Assembly: GCA_005843825.1 (NCBI GenBank) | Contig: SZXX01000031.1 | Location: 1 to 43,784 of the forward strand | Direction of reading: 5' to 3' | Origin: Chlorobium sp. | Lineage (GTDB): Bacteria; Bacteroidota; Chlorobiia; Chlorobiales; Chlorobiaceae | DNA length: 43,784 nucleotides | Part shown: one piece after another, positions 25,762 through 33,736 of the stretch | How positions within the stretch are numbered: the stretch's first letter is position 1 | Layout: each line of letters begins with the position of its first letter | Position numbers and translations under genes: made by a program | Notes under the pieces: generated by a model | The model's input: only the letters and a program-made list of their open reading frames with translations | Told to the model about the DNA's origin: nothing | The model's database searches: none

Positions 25762-25773
25762 TGAAACGTTTCA
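25762..25773. promoter_or_regulatory. Perfect 12-bp palindrome TGAAACGTTTCA, LacI-family-type operator
   Basis: The sequence is fully self-complementary with a central CG, the pattern bound by LacI/GalR/CcpA-family repressors. It lies ~150 bases before livJ, upstream of the candidate promoter. Which regulator binds, if any, is unknown. Confidence 0.4.
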
Positions 25774-25799
25774 AATGAAGCTTGTCCTGATTTCGTTGA

Positions 25800-25827
25800 T
25801 TGACGTGAATATTATTAGTTGTAAATT
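25800..25827 (+). promoter_or_regulatory. Candidate promoter for livJ
   Basis: TTGACG (25800-25805) and TAAATT (25822-25827) are separated by 16 bases, a fair sigma-70-like pair about 95 bases before the livJ start. Based on pattern only. Confidence 0.35.
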
Positions 25828-25921
25828 ACTTTTAATGGAATTTTATCACACTTTTAGGCTGAAACTTTGTTCAGCAGAGCTCGGCAGGGTCAATAAACAT
25901 AAACCATAGGAGCAACAGCAG

Positions 25922-27067
25922 ATGAAGAAAAAGTTTGTATCAATTATCGCAGCAGCCTTTCTTGCTTTACCAGTAATTGCTCAGGCTGCTCCAGTCAAAA
26001 TCGGCTTTATCAACTCCATTACAGGCAAAGAGGCTCAAATCGGGGAAAATCTCACTAATGGTGCGGCAATGGCAATTGAAGACTTGAAAGCAAAAGGCAT
26101 TCAGGTTGAACTGATCAGGGAGGATGATGGCGGTGATCCAAAAAATGCTCTCGCGGCTTATGAAAAGCTTGTGACCCGCGATGGTGTTATTGGTGTTGTG
26201 GGGCCTTATACATCGGGGGCAGCAAATGTTGTTGCTTCAAGGGCTGACCAGTATCAGGTGCCTATCCTTGTTCCTGCTGCGGCAAAAGAAGATATCACCA
26301 TGAAAGGGTATAAAAACGTTTTCAGGCTGAATGCTCCTGCCAACATTTATTCAAGCGTGCTGATGTCGGCTGTAGCAGCATATAAGCCTAAAACAATTGC
26401 GTATGTCTATGCCGCCACTGATTTTGGTGTTTCGACGGTGAAAACCGCCCAGGAAAACGCAGCAAAAATGGGTTTAAAGGAAGTAGCCAACGAAAAGTAC
26501 CAGCAGGGACAACCTGACTACCGCCCATCCCTTGCCAAAGTTAAAGCAGCAAATCCGGATCTTATTTTTCTTGTTTCCTATGATGCTGATGCCATTCTGC
26601 TGATGCGTCAGGCAAAGGAAATCGGACTTACTCCAAAGGCATTCCTCGGTGCCGGTGCCGGATATACAACAGCCCAGTTCGCACAGCAGTCAGAAATATC
26701 GAATCTGGTAGTTTCTGCGACCCAGTGGACTGATGATGTCAACTGGCCTGGTGCAGCTGACTTTGGAAAGCGTTACAAGGCGAAATTCGCCAAAGAGCCA
26801 TCCTATCATGCAGCCTGCGCCTATGAGGCAATGAGGATCATGGTTGAAACGGCTTCAAAAAACAATACCTCAGCCAAACTTCGTGCAGGCCTTAAGGCGG
26901 GAAGCTGGAATGGTATTTTAGGCCCTGTAAAATTTGCAGACTACAGCGGTTTCACCAACCAGAACAATCACCCAATGCTGGTCCAGCAGATTATCGGCGG
27001 CAAATATGAGACTGTTTTTCCTGCTCAATTCAGCAAGAAAAAACTTGTCTATCCTTTCACCCGTTAA
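25922..27067 (+). CDS. livJ: Branched-chain amino acid-type ABC transporter substrate-binding protein (LivJ family)
   Basis: A 381-residue periplasmic binding protein. The signal peptide MKKKFVSIIAAAFLALPVIAQA is cleaved after AQA; the mature part starts VKIGFINSITGKEAQIGENL, the standard Leu/Ile/Val-binding opening. Other family marks are REDDGGDPKNALAAYEKLV, GPYTSGAANVVA and the VPILVPAAAKEDIT segment. It would capture amino acids (or a related small ligand) and deliver them to the LivHM permease encoded 2.2 kb downstream. AGGAGC lies 7-12 bases before the ATG. A strong terminator follows, so it is transcribed separately from livHMGF. The ligand cannot be read from sequence. Confidence 0.93.
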   Translation: MKKKFVSIIAAAFLALPVIAQAAPVKIGFINSITGKEAQIGENLTNGAAMAIEDLKAKGIQVELIREDDGGDPKNALAAYEKLVTRDGVIGVVGPYTSGAANVVASRADQYQVPILVPAAAKEDITMKGYKNVFRLNAPANIYSSVLMSAVAAYKPKTIAYVYAATDFGVSTVKTAQENAAKMGLKEVANEKYQQGQPDYRPSLAKVKAANPDLIFLVSYDADAILLMRQAKEIGLTPKAFLGAGAGYTTAQFAQQSEISNLVVSATQWTDDVNWPGAADFGKRYKAKFAKEPSYHAACAYEAMRIMVETASKNNTSAKLRAGLKAGSWNGILGPVKFADYSGFTNQNNHPMLVQQIIGGKYETVFPAQFSKKKLVYPFTR

Positions 27068-27104
27068 GTTCAGTCTGAATACGTTTACCAGAAAATCCAT
27101 AGCC

Positions 27105-27140
27105 AAAGCGCCTTCATTCCTACTGAAGGCGCTTTGTTGT
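27105..27140 (+). terminator. Rho-independent terminator after livJ
   Basis: AAAGCGCCTTCA (27105-27116) pairs perfectly with TGAAGGCGCTTT (27124-27135) around a 7-base loop, followed by GTTGTTAT. It lies 38 bases after the livJ stop. Confidence 0.85.
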
Positions 27141-27415
27141 TATATCCTGAACTGATGTGCCCCTACGTAGGTTGGGGTGATTCCTGAAACCCAACAAAAC
27201 TACAGTTGTCCTGAGAGGATAGGCTCTCAGCCAGCAGGAAAATAAACATCACATCACGCCTAATTGGCTACACCCGCATCTCGACGCATGGTCAAGAGTT
27301 GCATCTGCAGTGTATGCATCTTTGCACCACAAATGGAGAAAGTACGCACCGGAACCGGGGAGGTTGAGGCGGCATCGATACTTCCACAATACAAACGGTT
27401 CTTGTGGGGATGAAA
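27141..27415. other. Intergenic stretch with a GTTGGG...CCCAAC repeat
   Basis: No coding frame is visible. Near its left end, GTTGGGGT (27171-27178) and AACCCAAC (27188-27195) form an inverted pair after CTACGTAG. It resembles the short GTAGGTTGGGTT...AACCCAAC repeats scattered in many cyanobacterial and related genomes. Nothing else stands out up to the end of the DUF4403 gene. Confidence 0.45.
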
Positions 27416-28873
27416 TCAGTCTTTACCGGACTTGATCCGGAGAGGCTTGCCGGGTTTAATTTTTTTCAGCTTTATTGCCGCAATGGTTTCCGTGTCAATG
27501 CGAAAATGAATTTTCTGTTTTCCCATCAGTATATCACACTTATTCACCTTCACATCCTTCATTGTAAGCTTTATGACCTTGCCGCTATTTCCTGTTGCAA
27601 TGGCATTGGTTGCGATCGTGGGGATTTTGGTGATAAGAGTATCGAGCCCGAGATTAAGCTTTGCAGCTACAATATCCCGAAGCCGGGTGTGCAAAAGATC
27701 GTCCCCCTTGTTTACAAGTATGTTGCTGGCGTTAACGGCGAAATCGAAGTTACGTATTCTCAGCGTCTGCGAAGGGACATCGAACTCCGGATGACCGATG
27801 AGAAAGAAATCTCCCTTGAGATCCTTCCCGGTTTTCACTGAAACGGCCAACCCGTCTGACGAAGCATAGGCATTGATATTTTTGATGGATATGGTATAGT
27901 TCCGTCCATACCGCGTTACCGAGATATCCTTTCCCGTCACCAACTCTTCAAGCCGCTTGTTGATCTCGTCAAAAGAGGTATATGCATAGATGTAAATATG
28001 GGATAGTGGATCCCATGCCTGTGCCTTCATTAATTTGAAAGCCGGAAGACGATGGGGTCTGGGCAGATTGGTAGTGTCCGTCATAACCATCATTTTCGCT
28101 TTGATGTGGGTAAAACAGACGATTCTGGATTTCTCCAAATGAAAGTCTTCCTTCATATCCGAACAAAGGAACCTTATCCAGACAGGGGTCGGCTTCCGGT
28201 TGACAAGAATCGGATTCTGGATGTCGCCCCATATTTCAGCGACCGTATTCTGGAGTGAAACACCCTTGTTGATTTCCCGGTCGAGCATGGCAGTCAACCC
28301 CTGTTTCTCCTCTTTGATAAGGTTATCGAGCGTACCTGAAAGATTCTTTTTGAATGGACCGAGCCGTACCTCCGGTTCGGTAATCCAGCGATAGCTTATT
28401 AATCTGAACTTCGTTTTCAGATGCCATGAGTTATCGAGAGTGACCGGCGATGAGAGTGTAACGACGAGACTGGCTGACACCGGCTTTATCAATTTCGTGA
28501 ACAGATTCCAGAAACGGCTTTCGATAAGATGGGCTTCAATAGTCAACGGAAAAGTACACACCAGTTCCTTACCGGTCGAACTTATTTGGATGTTGCTTGG
28601 TTTGATGAGTGCCAGGGCAATCCGCTCTTTTTTTGACTCCTGAAGATACAACGTCGTTTCAAGAAAGCGACCGCTGATCTTTCCGTTAAGAAAATCGGAC
28701 AGGGTTCTCAAATCGAGAGTAATCGGCAGATTGAAGCTGGATTCAGGAACATCAATTTTCAGGATATCAGTCACCGCCTTCGGAGGCGCAAACTGTCTCT
28801 GACTGAAAAAAAAATAGAGCCCGGAGCCAAGCAAAGCAAGAACAATTCCGATGATAATGAGAGTTTTTTTCAT
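27416..28873 (-). CDS. DUF4403 family membrane-anchored protein
   Basis: A 485-residue protein with an N-terminal transmembrane anchor (TLIIIGIVLALLGSGLYFFF) and a long beta-rich periplasmic part. The opening VPESSFNLPITLDLRTLSDFLNG and the closing KINKV-type strand pattern match DUF4403, a lipid-binding (SMP/TULIP-like) family of unknown role in bacterial envelopes. The start at 28873 is chosen because it begins directly at the anchor; an open frame continues upstream but would run through a palindrome. It stands between livJ and livHMGF on the opposite strand. Its connection to the importer is unknown. Confidence 0.85.
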   Translation of the reverse strand: MKKTLIIIGIVLALLGSGLYFFFSQRQFAPPKAVTDILKIDVPESSFNLPITLDLRTLSDFLNGKISGRFLETTLYLQESKKERIALALIKPSNIQISSTGKELVCTFPLTIEAHLIESRFWNLFTKLIKPVSASLVVTLSSPVTLDNSWHLKTKFRLISYRWITEPEVRLGPFKKNLSGTLDNLIKEEKQGLTAMLDREINKGVSLQNTVAEIWGDIQNPILVNRKPTPVWIRFLCSDMKEDFHLEKSRIVCFTHIKAKMMVMTDTTNLPRPHRLPAFKLMKAQAWDPLSHIYIYAYTSFDEINKRLEELVTGKDISVTRYGRNYTISIKNINAYASSDGLAVSVKTGKDLKGDFFLIGHPEFDVPSQTLRIRNFDFAVNASNILVNKGDDLLHTRLRDIVAAKLNLGLDTLITKIPTIATNAIATGNSGKVIKLTMKDVKVNKCDILMGKQKIHFRIDTETIAAIKLKKIKPGKPLRIKSGKD

Positions 28874-28909
28874 CGCTCGCAATGATATGAAACGAGAAGT
28901 GAGCTTCGC

Positions 28910-28932
28910 ATTTATGCACATTGTGCATAAAT
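28910..28932. promoter_or_regulatory. Perfect 23-bp palindrome upstream of the DUF4403 gene
   Basis: ATTTATGCACA (28910-28920), one central T (28921) and TGTGCATAAAT (28922-28932) form an uninterrupted dyad 37 bases before the DUF4403 start. Its size and symmetry fit an operator for a dimeric repressor rather than a terminator, since it is AT-rich and has no loop. Confidence 0.6.
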
Positions 28933-29323
28933 AGCTTAATACACGAAGTGTTTATTCCGGATAAAAGTGCACTACCTTTTGCTTGCCATATTTGCTTTTA
29001 AAAATTACATAATTTTTTCAAATTTCTTTCTCATCATCGATGCATCTTTCAACTCAAGCCGGTGAGCAGTGAAAGAGAGATCATCCTTTGTTCTTATCGT
29101 AACGTTTATAACTCTTATATTATCATTCTGTGTTGCAGTACAATTCACTGTACAATAGTTATTTTTGCTTGAGGTATATGCAGGATTAAGGTTTTTTTGC
29201 TGTAACTCATTTATTTAAAACAGCTTTCGTTCTTTTTCATCTGGATCTGAGACGTAAAGTGCATTTTTATAGCTAATCAGCTGATCGCCTCACTTTGTCA
29301 GTTCATTTCACAGGGAGCTCATC
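28933..29323. other. AT-rich divergent intergenic region before livH
   Basis: About 390 bases of AT-rich DNA between divergent genes, expected to carry the livHMGF promoter. It contains a short direct repeat TACAAT around 29140-29155 (TACAATTCACTGTACAAT). No coding frame or strong hairpin seen. Confidence 0.45.
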
Positions 29324-30193
29324 ATGTTTTTTCTTCAATCCTTGCTTTCCGGAATTTTGACAGGCGGAGTCTATGCCCTTGCAGGGATAGGCATGTCACT
29401 TGTTTTCGGCGTCATGAATATCAGCAATTTTGCCCATGGCGATTTAATGATGCTGGGGATGTATCTGGCTTATTTTGCCTTTACCCTGCTTCATATTGAC
29501 CCCTATCTTTCGCTTCTGCTGATTATTCCAACAGCATTTCTTTTCGGGTTTATTATTGAAAAAGTATTTATCCATAAAATTATTCATCATCCTCATCAGA
29601 ATCAGATTCTCCTGACCATAGGTCTTGGTCTGATTATGAGTAATACCGCGCTTCTTGCTTTTACCAGTGACCCGAAGATTTTGACCACATCATATTCAAG
29701 CAGTGCTGTACATATTCTTGGAGGTATATCATTATCCGTGCCTTTGTTATTGTCTTTTGCAATTACCACAGTGATTACCGGAATCCTTTTCCTCTTTCTT
29801 TCAAAAACCACCACTGGTCTTGCATTGTGGGCAACAAGCCAGAACAGGGAGGCTGCGCAGCTGATGGGTATTAACGTTGCGAAGATGAGTGCAATAGCAT
29901 TCGGACTGGGGACTGCTCTCGCTGCAACCGCAGGAGCTCTGATAGCTCCGACCTATTACATTCATCCGATGGCCGGCCATACCTTTCTTTTGAAAGCCTT
30001 TACAATCTGTGTTCTTGGCGGTCTTGGTTCGGTTATCGGAGCAGGAATCGGAGGCATTATTATCGGGATTGTTGAATCAATGTCGTCAACCTACCTCTCA
30101 AGCGACTGGAAAGATGTTGTGGTTTTCATCATTTTTCTGGCTGTTCTGCTGCTTCGTCCTCAAGGGCTGTTAGGTAAAAAAGGGGAGCAGTAA
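29324..30193 (+). CDS. livH: Branched-chain amino acid-type ABC permease LivH
   Basis: A 289-residue inner-membrane permease with about eight hydrophobic helices. The N-terminal QSLLSGILTGGVYALAGIG, FGVMNISNFAHGDLMMLGMY and the cytoplasmic loop GLALWATSQNREAAQLMGIN (EAA-type, contacting the ATPase) are characteristic of LivH. The C-terminus ends RPQGLLGKKG, also typical. GGGAG precedes the ATG. It forms the translocation channel together with LivM, whose gene begins two bases after this stop. Confidence 0.94.
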   Translation: MFFLQSLLSGILTGGVYALAGIGMSLVFGVMNISNFAHGDLMMLGMYLAYFAFTLLHIDPYLSLLLIIPTAFLFGFIIEKVFIHKIIHHPHQNQILLTIGLGLIMSNTALLAFTSDPKILTTSYSSSAVHILGGISLSVPLLLSFAITTVITGILFLFLSKTTTGLALWATSQNREAAQLMGINVAKMSAIAFGLGTALAATAGALIAPTYYIHPMAGHTFLLKAFTICVLGGLGSVIGAGIGGIIIGIVESMSSTYLSSDWKDVVVFIIFLAVLLLRPQGLLGKKGEQ

Positions 30194-30194
30194 A

Positions 30195-31190
30195 ATGAAG
30201 CAGATCACCATTATTGCTGTTCTAGCAGGGATTGCTGCCCTGTTGCCGCTTGCGATAGGGGATAGTCCCTATTTTATTGGAGTATTGATTTCGGTTCTTA
30301 TGATGGCTGCGCTCTCTTCTGCCTGGAATATTCTGGGCGGGTATGCTGGTCAGTACAGCTTTGGACACGCGGCATACTTTGGTGCCGGTGCCTATACAAC
30401 CATGATCCTTATTTCCAGATTCAATTTCAACCCGCTTGCCAGCATGGTGGCGGGAATCATTGTAGCCTGCATTATTGCGCTGATTACAGGAAGCATTGTG
30501 TTCAGGCTGCGTGGCCATTACTTTGGCCTTGCATCAATCGCTGTTGCTGAAATTGTCCGTCTATCAGCCCTGAATTTTGACTTTACCGGGGGAGCACAGG
30601 GAATTCTGCTTACTGACGTCTCCCTGTGGGGTCTCGACCTGAACAGTAAAATTCCCTTTTACTATGGAATGCTGCTGGTGCTTGTTGTCACTCTCGGCAT
30701 CACACTCAATCTGCGAAAATCGAAAACCGGTTATTATCTGCAAGCTATCCGTGAAGACCAGGATGCAGCGGCCTCTCTGGGAATTAATCTGTCATTCTAT
30801 AAAAACAAGGCGTTGCTGATCTCTGCGGCATTGACCTCTGTTCTTGGAAGCCTTTATGCAGTCTATATCCGTTTTATCGATACTACGGCGGTCCTTGATC
30901 TTCGGCTATCAATTGAAATTATTCTTACGGCAATTATCGGTGGTGTCGGGACACTTTGGGGGCCTGTTCTCGGTGCTGTACTGCTGGTGCCACTTGCCGA
31001 AATGCTTCGTTCGAATGTGATTGGTGATGTACTGGTAAAACATGGTATTGTTTCCGAAAACTCAGGCCTCGGCATCTTTCTTAAAGAGAACCTGGCTCAT
31101 GCCCATGTCCTCGTATACGGAATTATAACTGTACTCTGCATTCTTTATATGCCAAAAGGTATTCTTGGGCTTTTCCGGAGGAAAAAATGA
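30195..31190 (+). CDS. livM: Branched-chain amino acid-type ABC permease LivM
   Basis: A 331-residue polytopic membrane protein, second permease subunit. Family marks are AWNILGGYAGQYSFGHAAYFGAGAY near residue 50, FRLRGHYFGLASIAVAEI and the coupling loop GYYLQAIREDQDAAASLGIN. The C-terminal YMPKGILGLFRRKK is usual. GGGGAG lies upstream of the ATG, and the 3' end overlaps livG by four bases (ATGA). Confidence 0.94.
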   Translation: MKQITIIAVLAGIAALLPLAIGDSPYFIGVLISVLMMAALSSAWNILGGYAGQYSFGHAAYFGAGAYTTMILISRFNFNPLASMVAGIIVACIIALITGSIVFRLRGHYFGLASIAVAEIVRLSALNFDFTGGAQGILLTDVSLWGLDLNSKIPFYYGMLLVLVVTLGITLNLRKSKTGYYLQAIREDQDAAASLGINLSFYKNKALLISAALTSVLGSLYAVYIRFIDTTAVLDLRLSIEIILTAIIGGVGTLWGPVLGAVLLVPLAEMLRSNVIGDVLVKHGIVSENSGLGIFLKENLAHAHVLVYGIITVLCILYMPKGILGLFRRKK

Positions 31191-31915
31191 TACAGCATCT
31201 TCTTCATATCAACCATGTTTCCAAGCATTTCGGTGGCAACGTTGCGGTTTCGGACATCAGTTTTTCAGTTGATGAAAAGCAGATCTTCGGACTTATCGGT
31301 CCTAATGGAGCAGGTAAAACAACCTTGTTCAACTGCATTTCAGGTTTTTATCCTGTAACCTCCGGAGATATCATTTTTGATAACAAAACGATCAACAACC
31401 TGCGGCCGGATGAGGTTTGCCATATGGGAATGGCACGCACCTGGCAGAGAGTAAAGCCGCTTGGCAGCCTTACGGTTCTTGAGAATGTGATGATCGGGGC
31501 CTTTTCTATTACCAGTGCAACCAGAGAGGCTGAAGAGATTGCAATTGAACAGTTAGGCACAGTAGGATTGACTGATTATGCTCAAAAAACTGCAGGCTCT
31601 CTCTCTATCGGCCTGAAAAAGAAGCTTGAACTTGCAAGGGTGCTGGCTACCCACCCCAAAATGCTGCTTCTCGACGAAATCTGTGGGGGATTAAACCATA
31701 CTGAAACAGAAACCATTCTTGGTATCATCCGAGAAGTCCGAAACAAAGGCGCAACCATTGTTTTTATCGAACATGATATGAAAGCCGTGACGGCTATCTG
31801 TGACAGGATAGTTGTCCTTAATTCCGGTGAAAAGCTTGCTGAAGGAACGCCGGAAGAGATTACAGGAAATCCTGAAGTCATAGCTGCTTACCTGGGAGGT
31901 GGCCACAATGCTTAA
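31187..31915 (+). CDS. livG: Branched-chain amino acid-type ABC ATPase LivG
   Basis: A 242-residue ATP-binding subunit. Walker A is GPNGAGKTT, the Q-loop region follows (MGMARTWQRVKPLGSLTVLENVMIG), the signature is LSIGLKKKLELARVLA, and Walker B LLLDEICGGLN. The H-loop is VFIEHDM. It powers import with LivF. Two conserved positions deviate from the usual LivG: the signature lacks the Gln pair, and the Walker B extension reads DEICGGLN where DEPxxGLN is normal. The start has GGAGGA upstream and overlaps livM by four bases. Confidence 0.93.
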   Translation: MIQHLLHINHVSKHFGGNVAVSDISFSVDEKQIFGLIGPNGAGKTTLFNCISGFYPVTSGDIIFDNKTINNLRPDEVCHMGMARTWQRVKPLGSLTVLENVMIGAFSITSATREAEEIAIEQLGTVGLTDYAQKTAGSLSIGLKKKLELARVLATHPKMLLLDEICGGLNHTETETILGIIREVRNKGATIVFIEHDMKAVTAICDRIVVLNSGEKLAEGTPEEITGNPEVIAAYLGGGHNA

Positions 31916-32603
31916 CATAAAGAATCTCAATGCCGGATACGGCGAAATGCCTGTACTGAAGGATATCAATCTCACTATTGCAGAGGGTGAAATTGTTTCA
32001 GTTGTAGGAAGCAACGGGGCGGGAAAATCAACGCTTCTCAAAGCAATATCAGGACTCATAAAGTCAAAAGGGACAATCACGTACAACAACGAATCCCTTC
32101 ATACTCTTGCTGCACATACGATAGTTCAACGGGGAATTATCCATGTTCCTGAAGGCCGGAAAATCTTTCCTGAAATGAGTGTTGTTGAAAACCTCATTAT
32201 GGGAGGTTATCTCCATCCAAAAGATCGCAAAGAGAACATGGAGAGGGTTTTTACCCTGTTTCCAAAACTTGCTGATCGACGAAATCAGCTTGGAGGCACC
32301 ATGTCGGGCGGAGAACAGCAGATGCTTGCCATCGGGAGAGGATTAATGGGCAATCCGAAACTTCTTCTTCTAGATGAACCGAGTCTTGGATTGTCGCCGT
32401 TGTTCACCGAGGTGGTATTCGGTGCAATTCAAGCTATTAATAAAAGCGGTGTTACAGTGCTTCTTGTTGAACAGAATGTGTATCAGTCACTGAACATAAG
32501 CAATAGAGGATATGTTATTGAAATTGGTGCTATTGTGCTGACTGGTACCGGGAAAGAACTTCTGAATAACCAGGATGTCAAGAAAGCTTTTCTGGGAATG
32601 TAA
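31908..32603 (+). CDS. livF: Branched-chain amino acid-type ABC ATPase LivF
   Basis: A 231-residue ATP-binding subunit. Walker A GSNGAGKST, signature MSGGEQQMLAIGRGL, Walker B LLLDEPSLGLSPL and H-loop LLVEQNV are all intact. The ATG at 31908 is chosen over the in-frame GTG at 31899 because GGGAGGTGG, the ribosome-binding site, covers that GTG. It overlaps livG by eight bases. It completes a livHMGF operon; no terminator hairpin was recognised after its stop. Confidence 0.94.
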   Translation: MLNIKNLNAGYGEMPVLKDINLTIAEGEIVSVVGSNGAGKSTLLKAISGLIKSKGTITYNNESLHTLAAHTIVQRGIIHVPEGRKIFPEMSVVENLIMGGYLHPKDRKENMERVFTLFPKLADRRNQLGGTMSGGEQQMLAIGRGLMGNPKLLLLDEPSLGLSPLFTEVVFGAIQAINKSGVTVLLVEQNVYQSLNISNRGYVIEIGAIVLTGTGKELLNNQDVKKAFLGM

Positions 32604-32640
32604 GATTGTTCTATGAGGCAGAAAATTGTTCCGGAATGTA

Positions 32641-32684
32641 TTGAAAGATTGATACTGTTTATTATTTTACCACAAATGTGGTAA
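32641..32684 (+). promoter_or_regulatory. Promoter and palindromic operator of the toxin-antitoxin module
   Basis: TTACCACA (32667-32674), AA and TGTGGTAA (32677-32684) form a perfect 18-bp dyad 24 bases before the antitoxin start. TTGAAA (32641-32646) and TATTTT (32663-32668), 16 bases apart, are a plausible promoter whose -10 box touches the dyad. This is the expected arrangement for antitoxin autorepression. Confidence 0.6.
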
Positions 32685-32707
32685 GAAAGGCAATAAGGAG
32701 AATCATT

Positions 32708-32941
32708 ATGACAGTCAGTACTTCAATACGAATTAATCATCACTTGTACGAGCAAGCCAAGCAGGATGCTGTTGCTGAGCATCGCACCATTGCCGGACAG
32801 ATAGAGTTTTGGGCTCAGGTAGGTCGGGCATCCATTGATAATCCTGATCTTCCTGTGGATTTTATAGTAGCGTCTCTTGCATCAATGGCAGAGCCACGGG
32901 AACAGTCCATACCGTTCGTTCCCAGGACTGTCCGCAAATGA
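32708..32941 (+). CDS. ParD-like type II antitoxin
   Basis: A 77-residue protein. The N-terminal TVSTSIRINHHLYEQAKQDA is a ribbon-helix-helix DNA-binding start, followed by EHRTIAGQIEFWAQVGRA, a hallmark of ParD-like antitoxins. The C-terminal tail (about 50-77) should wrap the toxin. The ATG at 32708 is preferred over an upstream GTG because AAGGAG lies seven bases before it. It overlaps the toxin gene by four bases (ATGA), and a palindromic operator lies upstream. A decayed second copy lies at 38141-38357. Confidence 0.9.
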   Translation: MTVSTSIRINHHLYEQAKQDAVAEHRTIAGQIEFWAQVGRASIDNPDLPVDFIVASLASMAEPREQSIPFVPRTVRK

Positions 32942-33216
32942 CATGGTCAGTCAGTCAGACACGAAGATTCACCAGGCAATACAAAAAGCTTCATGACAAT
33001 ACAGTTGCGGATGTTGATCATGCAGTTGAAAAGGTGCAGCAAAACCCTGAAATCGGTGAGAGAAAAAAGGGTGACCTCGCTGCATTGTATGTTTACAAAT
33101 TTCATAGCAGTGGGCAATTGTATCTCTTGGGATATACGATGGATGAGGATATCCGATTGGTATATCTGGAAGCAGTAGGCTCGGACGAGAACTTTTATAG
33201 GGACATTAAGCGATAA
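32938..33216 (+). CDS. RelE/ParE-family toxin
   Basis: A 92-residue toxin of the RelE/ParE superfamily. It starts SVSQTRRFTRQYKKLHDN, followed by an amphipathic helix and the strand pattern KKGDLAALYVYKFHSSGQLYLLGYTMDEDIRLVYLEAVGSDENFYRDIK, quoted here only for its landmarks KKGDL, YKFH, YLLGYT and ENFYRDI. Whether it cleaves ribosomal mRNA (RelE-like) or poisons gyrase (ParE-like) cannot be settled by eye. It is coupled to the antitoxin by a four-base overlap. Confidence 0.88.
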   Translation: MTWSVSQTRRFTRQYKKLHDNTVADVDHAVEKVQQNPEIGERKKGDLAALYVYKFHSSGQLYLLGYTMDEDIRLVYLEAVGSDENFYRDIKR

Positions 33217-33736
33217 ACAGAATTGCTTTGACTCTTTTTCTTGACAAAGAATTGATTGCAGGTCACAGACAACATTCGAACAACTAATAATCCCGGGTTA
33301 GCTGTTTTTCTTGTATTTTTTTATATTTAGCGAAGTATTAGAAATAATACCCCTTCCTGTATCCTATCTATACATAGTAGTTCCGTAGTAACTGTAGTAA
33401 CCTTATACATCGGATTTTTCTTAAAAAATATTTTTGCAGGACTGGACCAAAACCGCAGAACCGTTTTAAGGATAGGTTATCTCTTTTTTAAGTTGCTGAT
33501 ACTTTTAGTTGCTTTATCATTCCTTTACCACAAGAGGGAAGCAATGAGTGAGGAGCTTTTTATAACCACCCCCTGCTCGCCACAAGAATTCTACAGAGGA
33601 TATCTCACCTCTTGGCGGGCTCTATTCGAAAGTGCTGCTATACCCGGTGTTTCATCCATGCATTACGATGCGCCAGCCATAAATTCATTGACCAATAATA
33701 GCTTCTTTTTTAACCATAATCGCGGTATCAAGGATA
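33217..33736. other. AT-rich intergenic region with a possible relic ORF
   Basis: About 520 AT-rich bases. TTGACA occurs at 33241 without a matching -10 box. From ATG 33544, behind a fair GAGGGAAG site, a frame opens (MSEELFITTPCSPQEFYRGYL...) but it runs 128 bases into the DUF4239 gene and loses protein character, so it is at most the start of a decayed gene. No hairpin stands out. Confidence 0.35.

Larger units (their letters stand above)
25484..25921. other. Intergenic region between tpsA and livJ
   Basis: About 440 bases with no convincing coding frame. It holds an imperfect hairpin just after tpsA, a LacI-family-like palindrome near 25762 and a candidate livJ promoter near 25800, annotated separately. 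Confidence 0.5.

Noticed and set aside
27404-27841. 145-codon plus-strand ORF
   Set aside because: Antisense to the well-supported DUF4403 gene.
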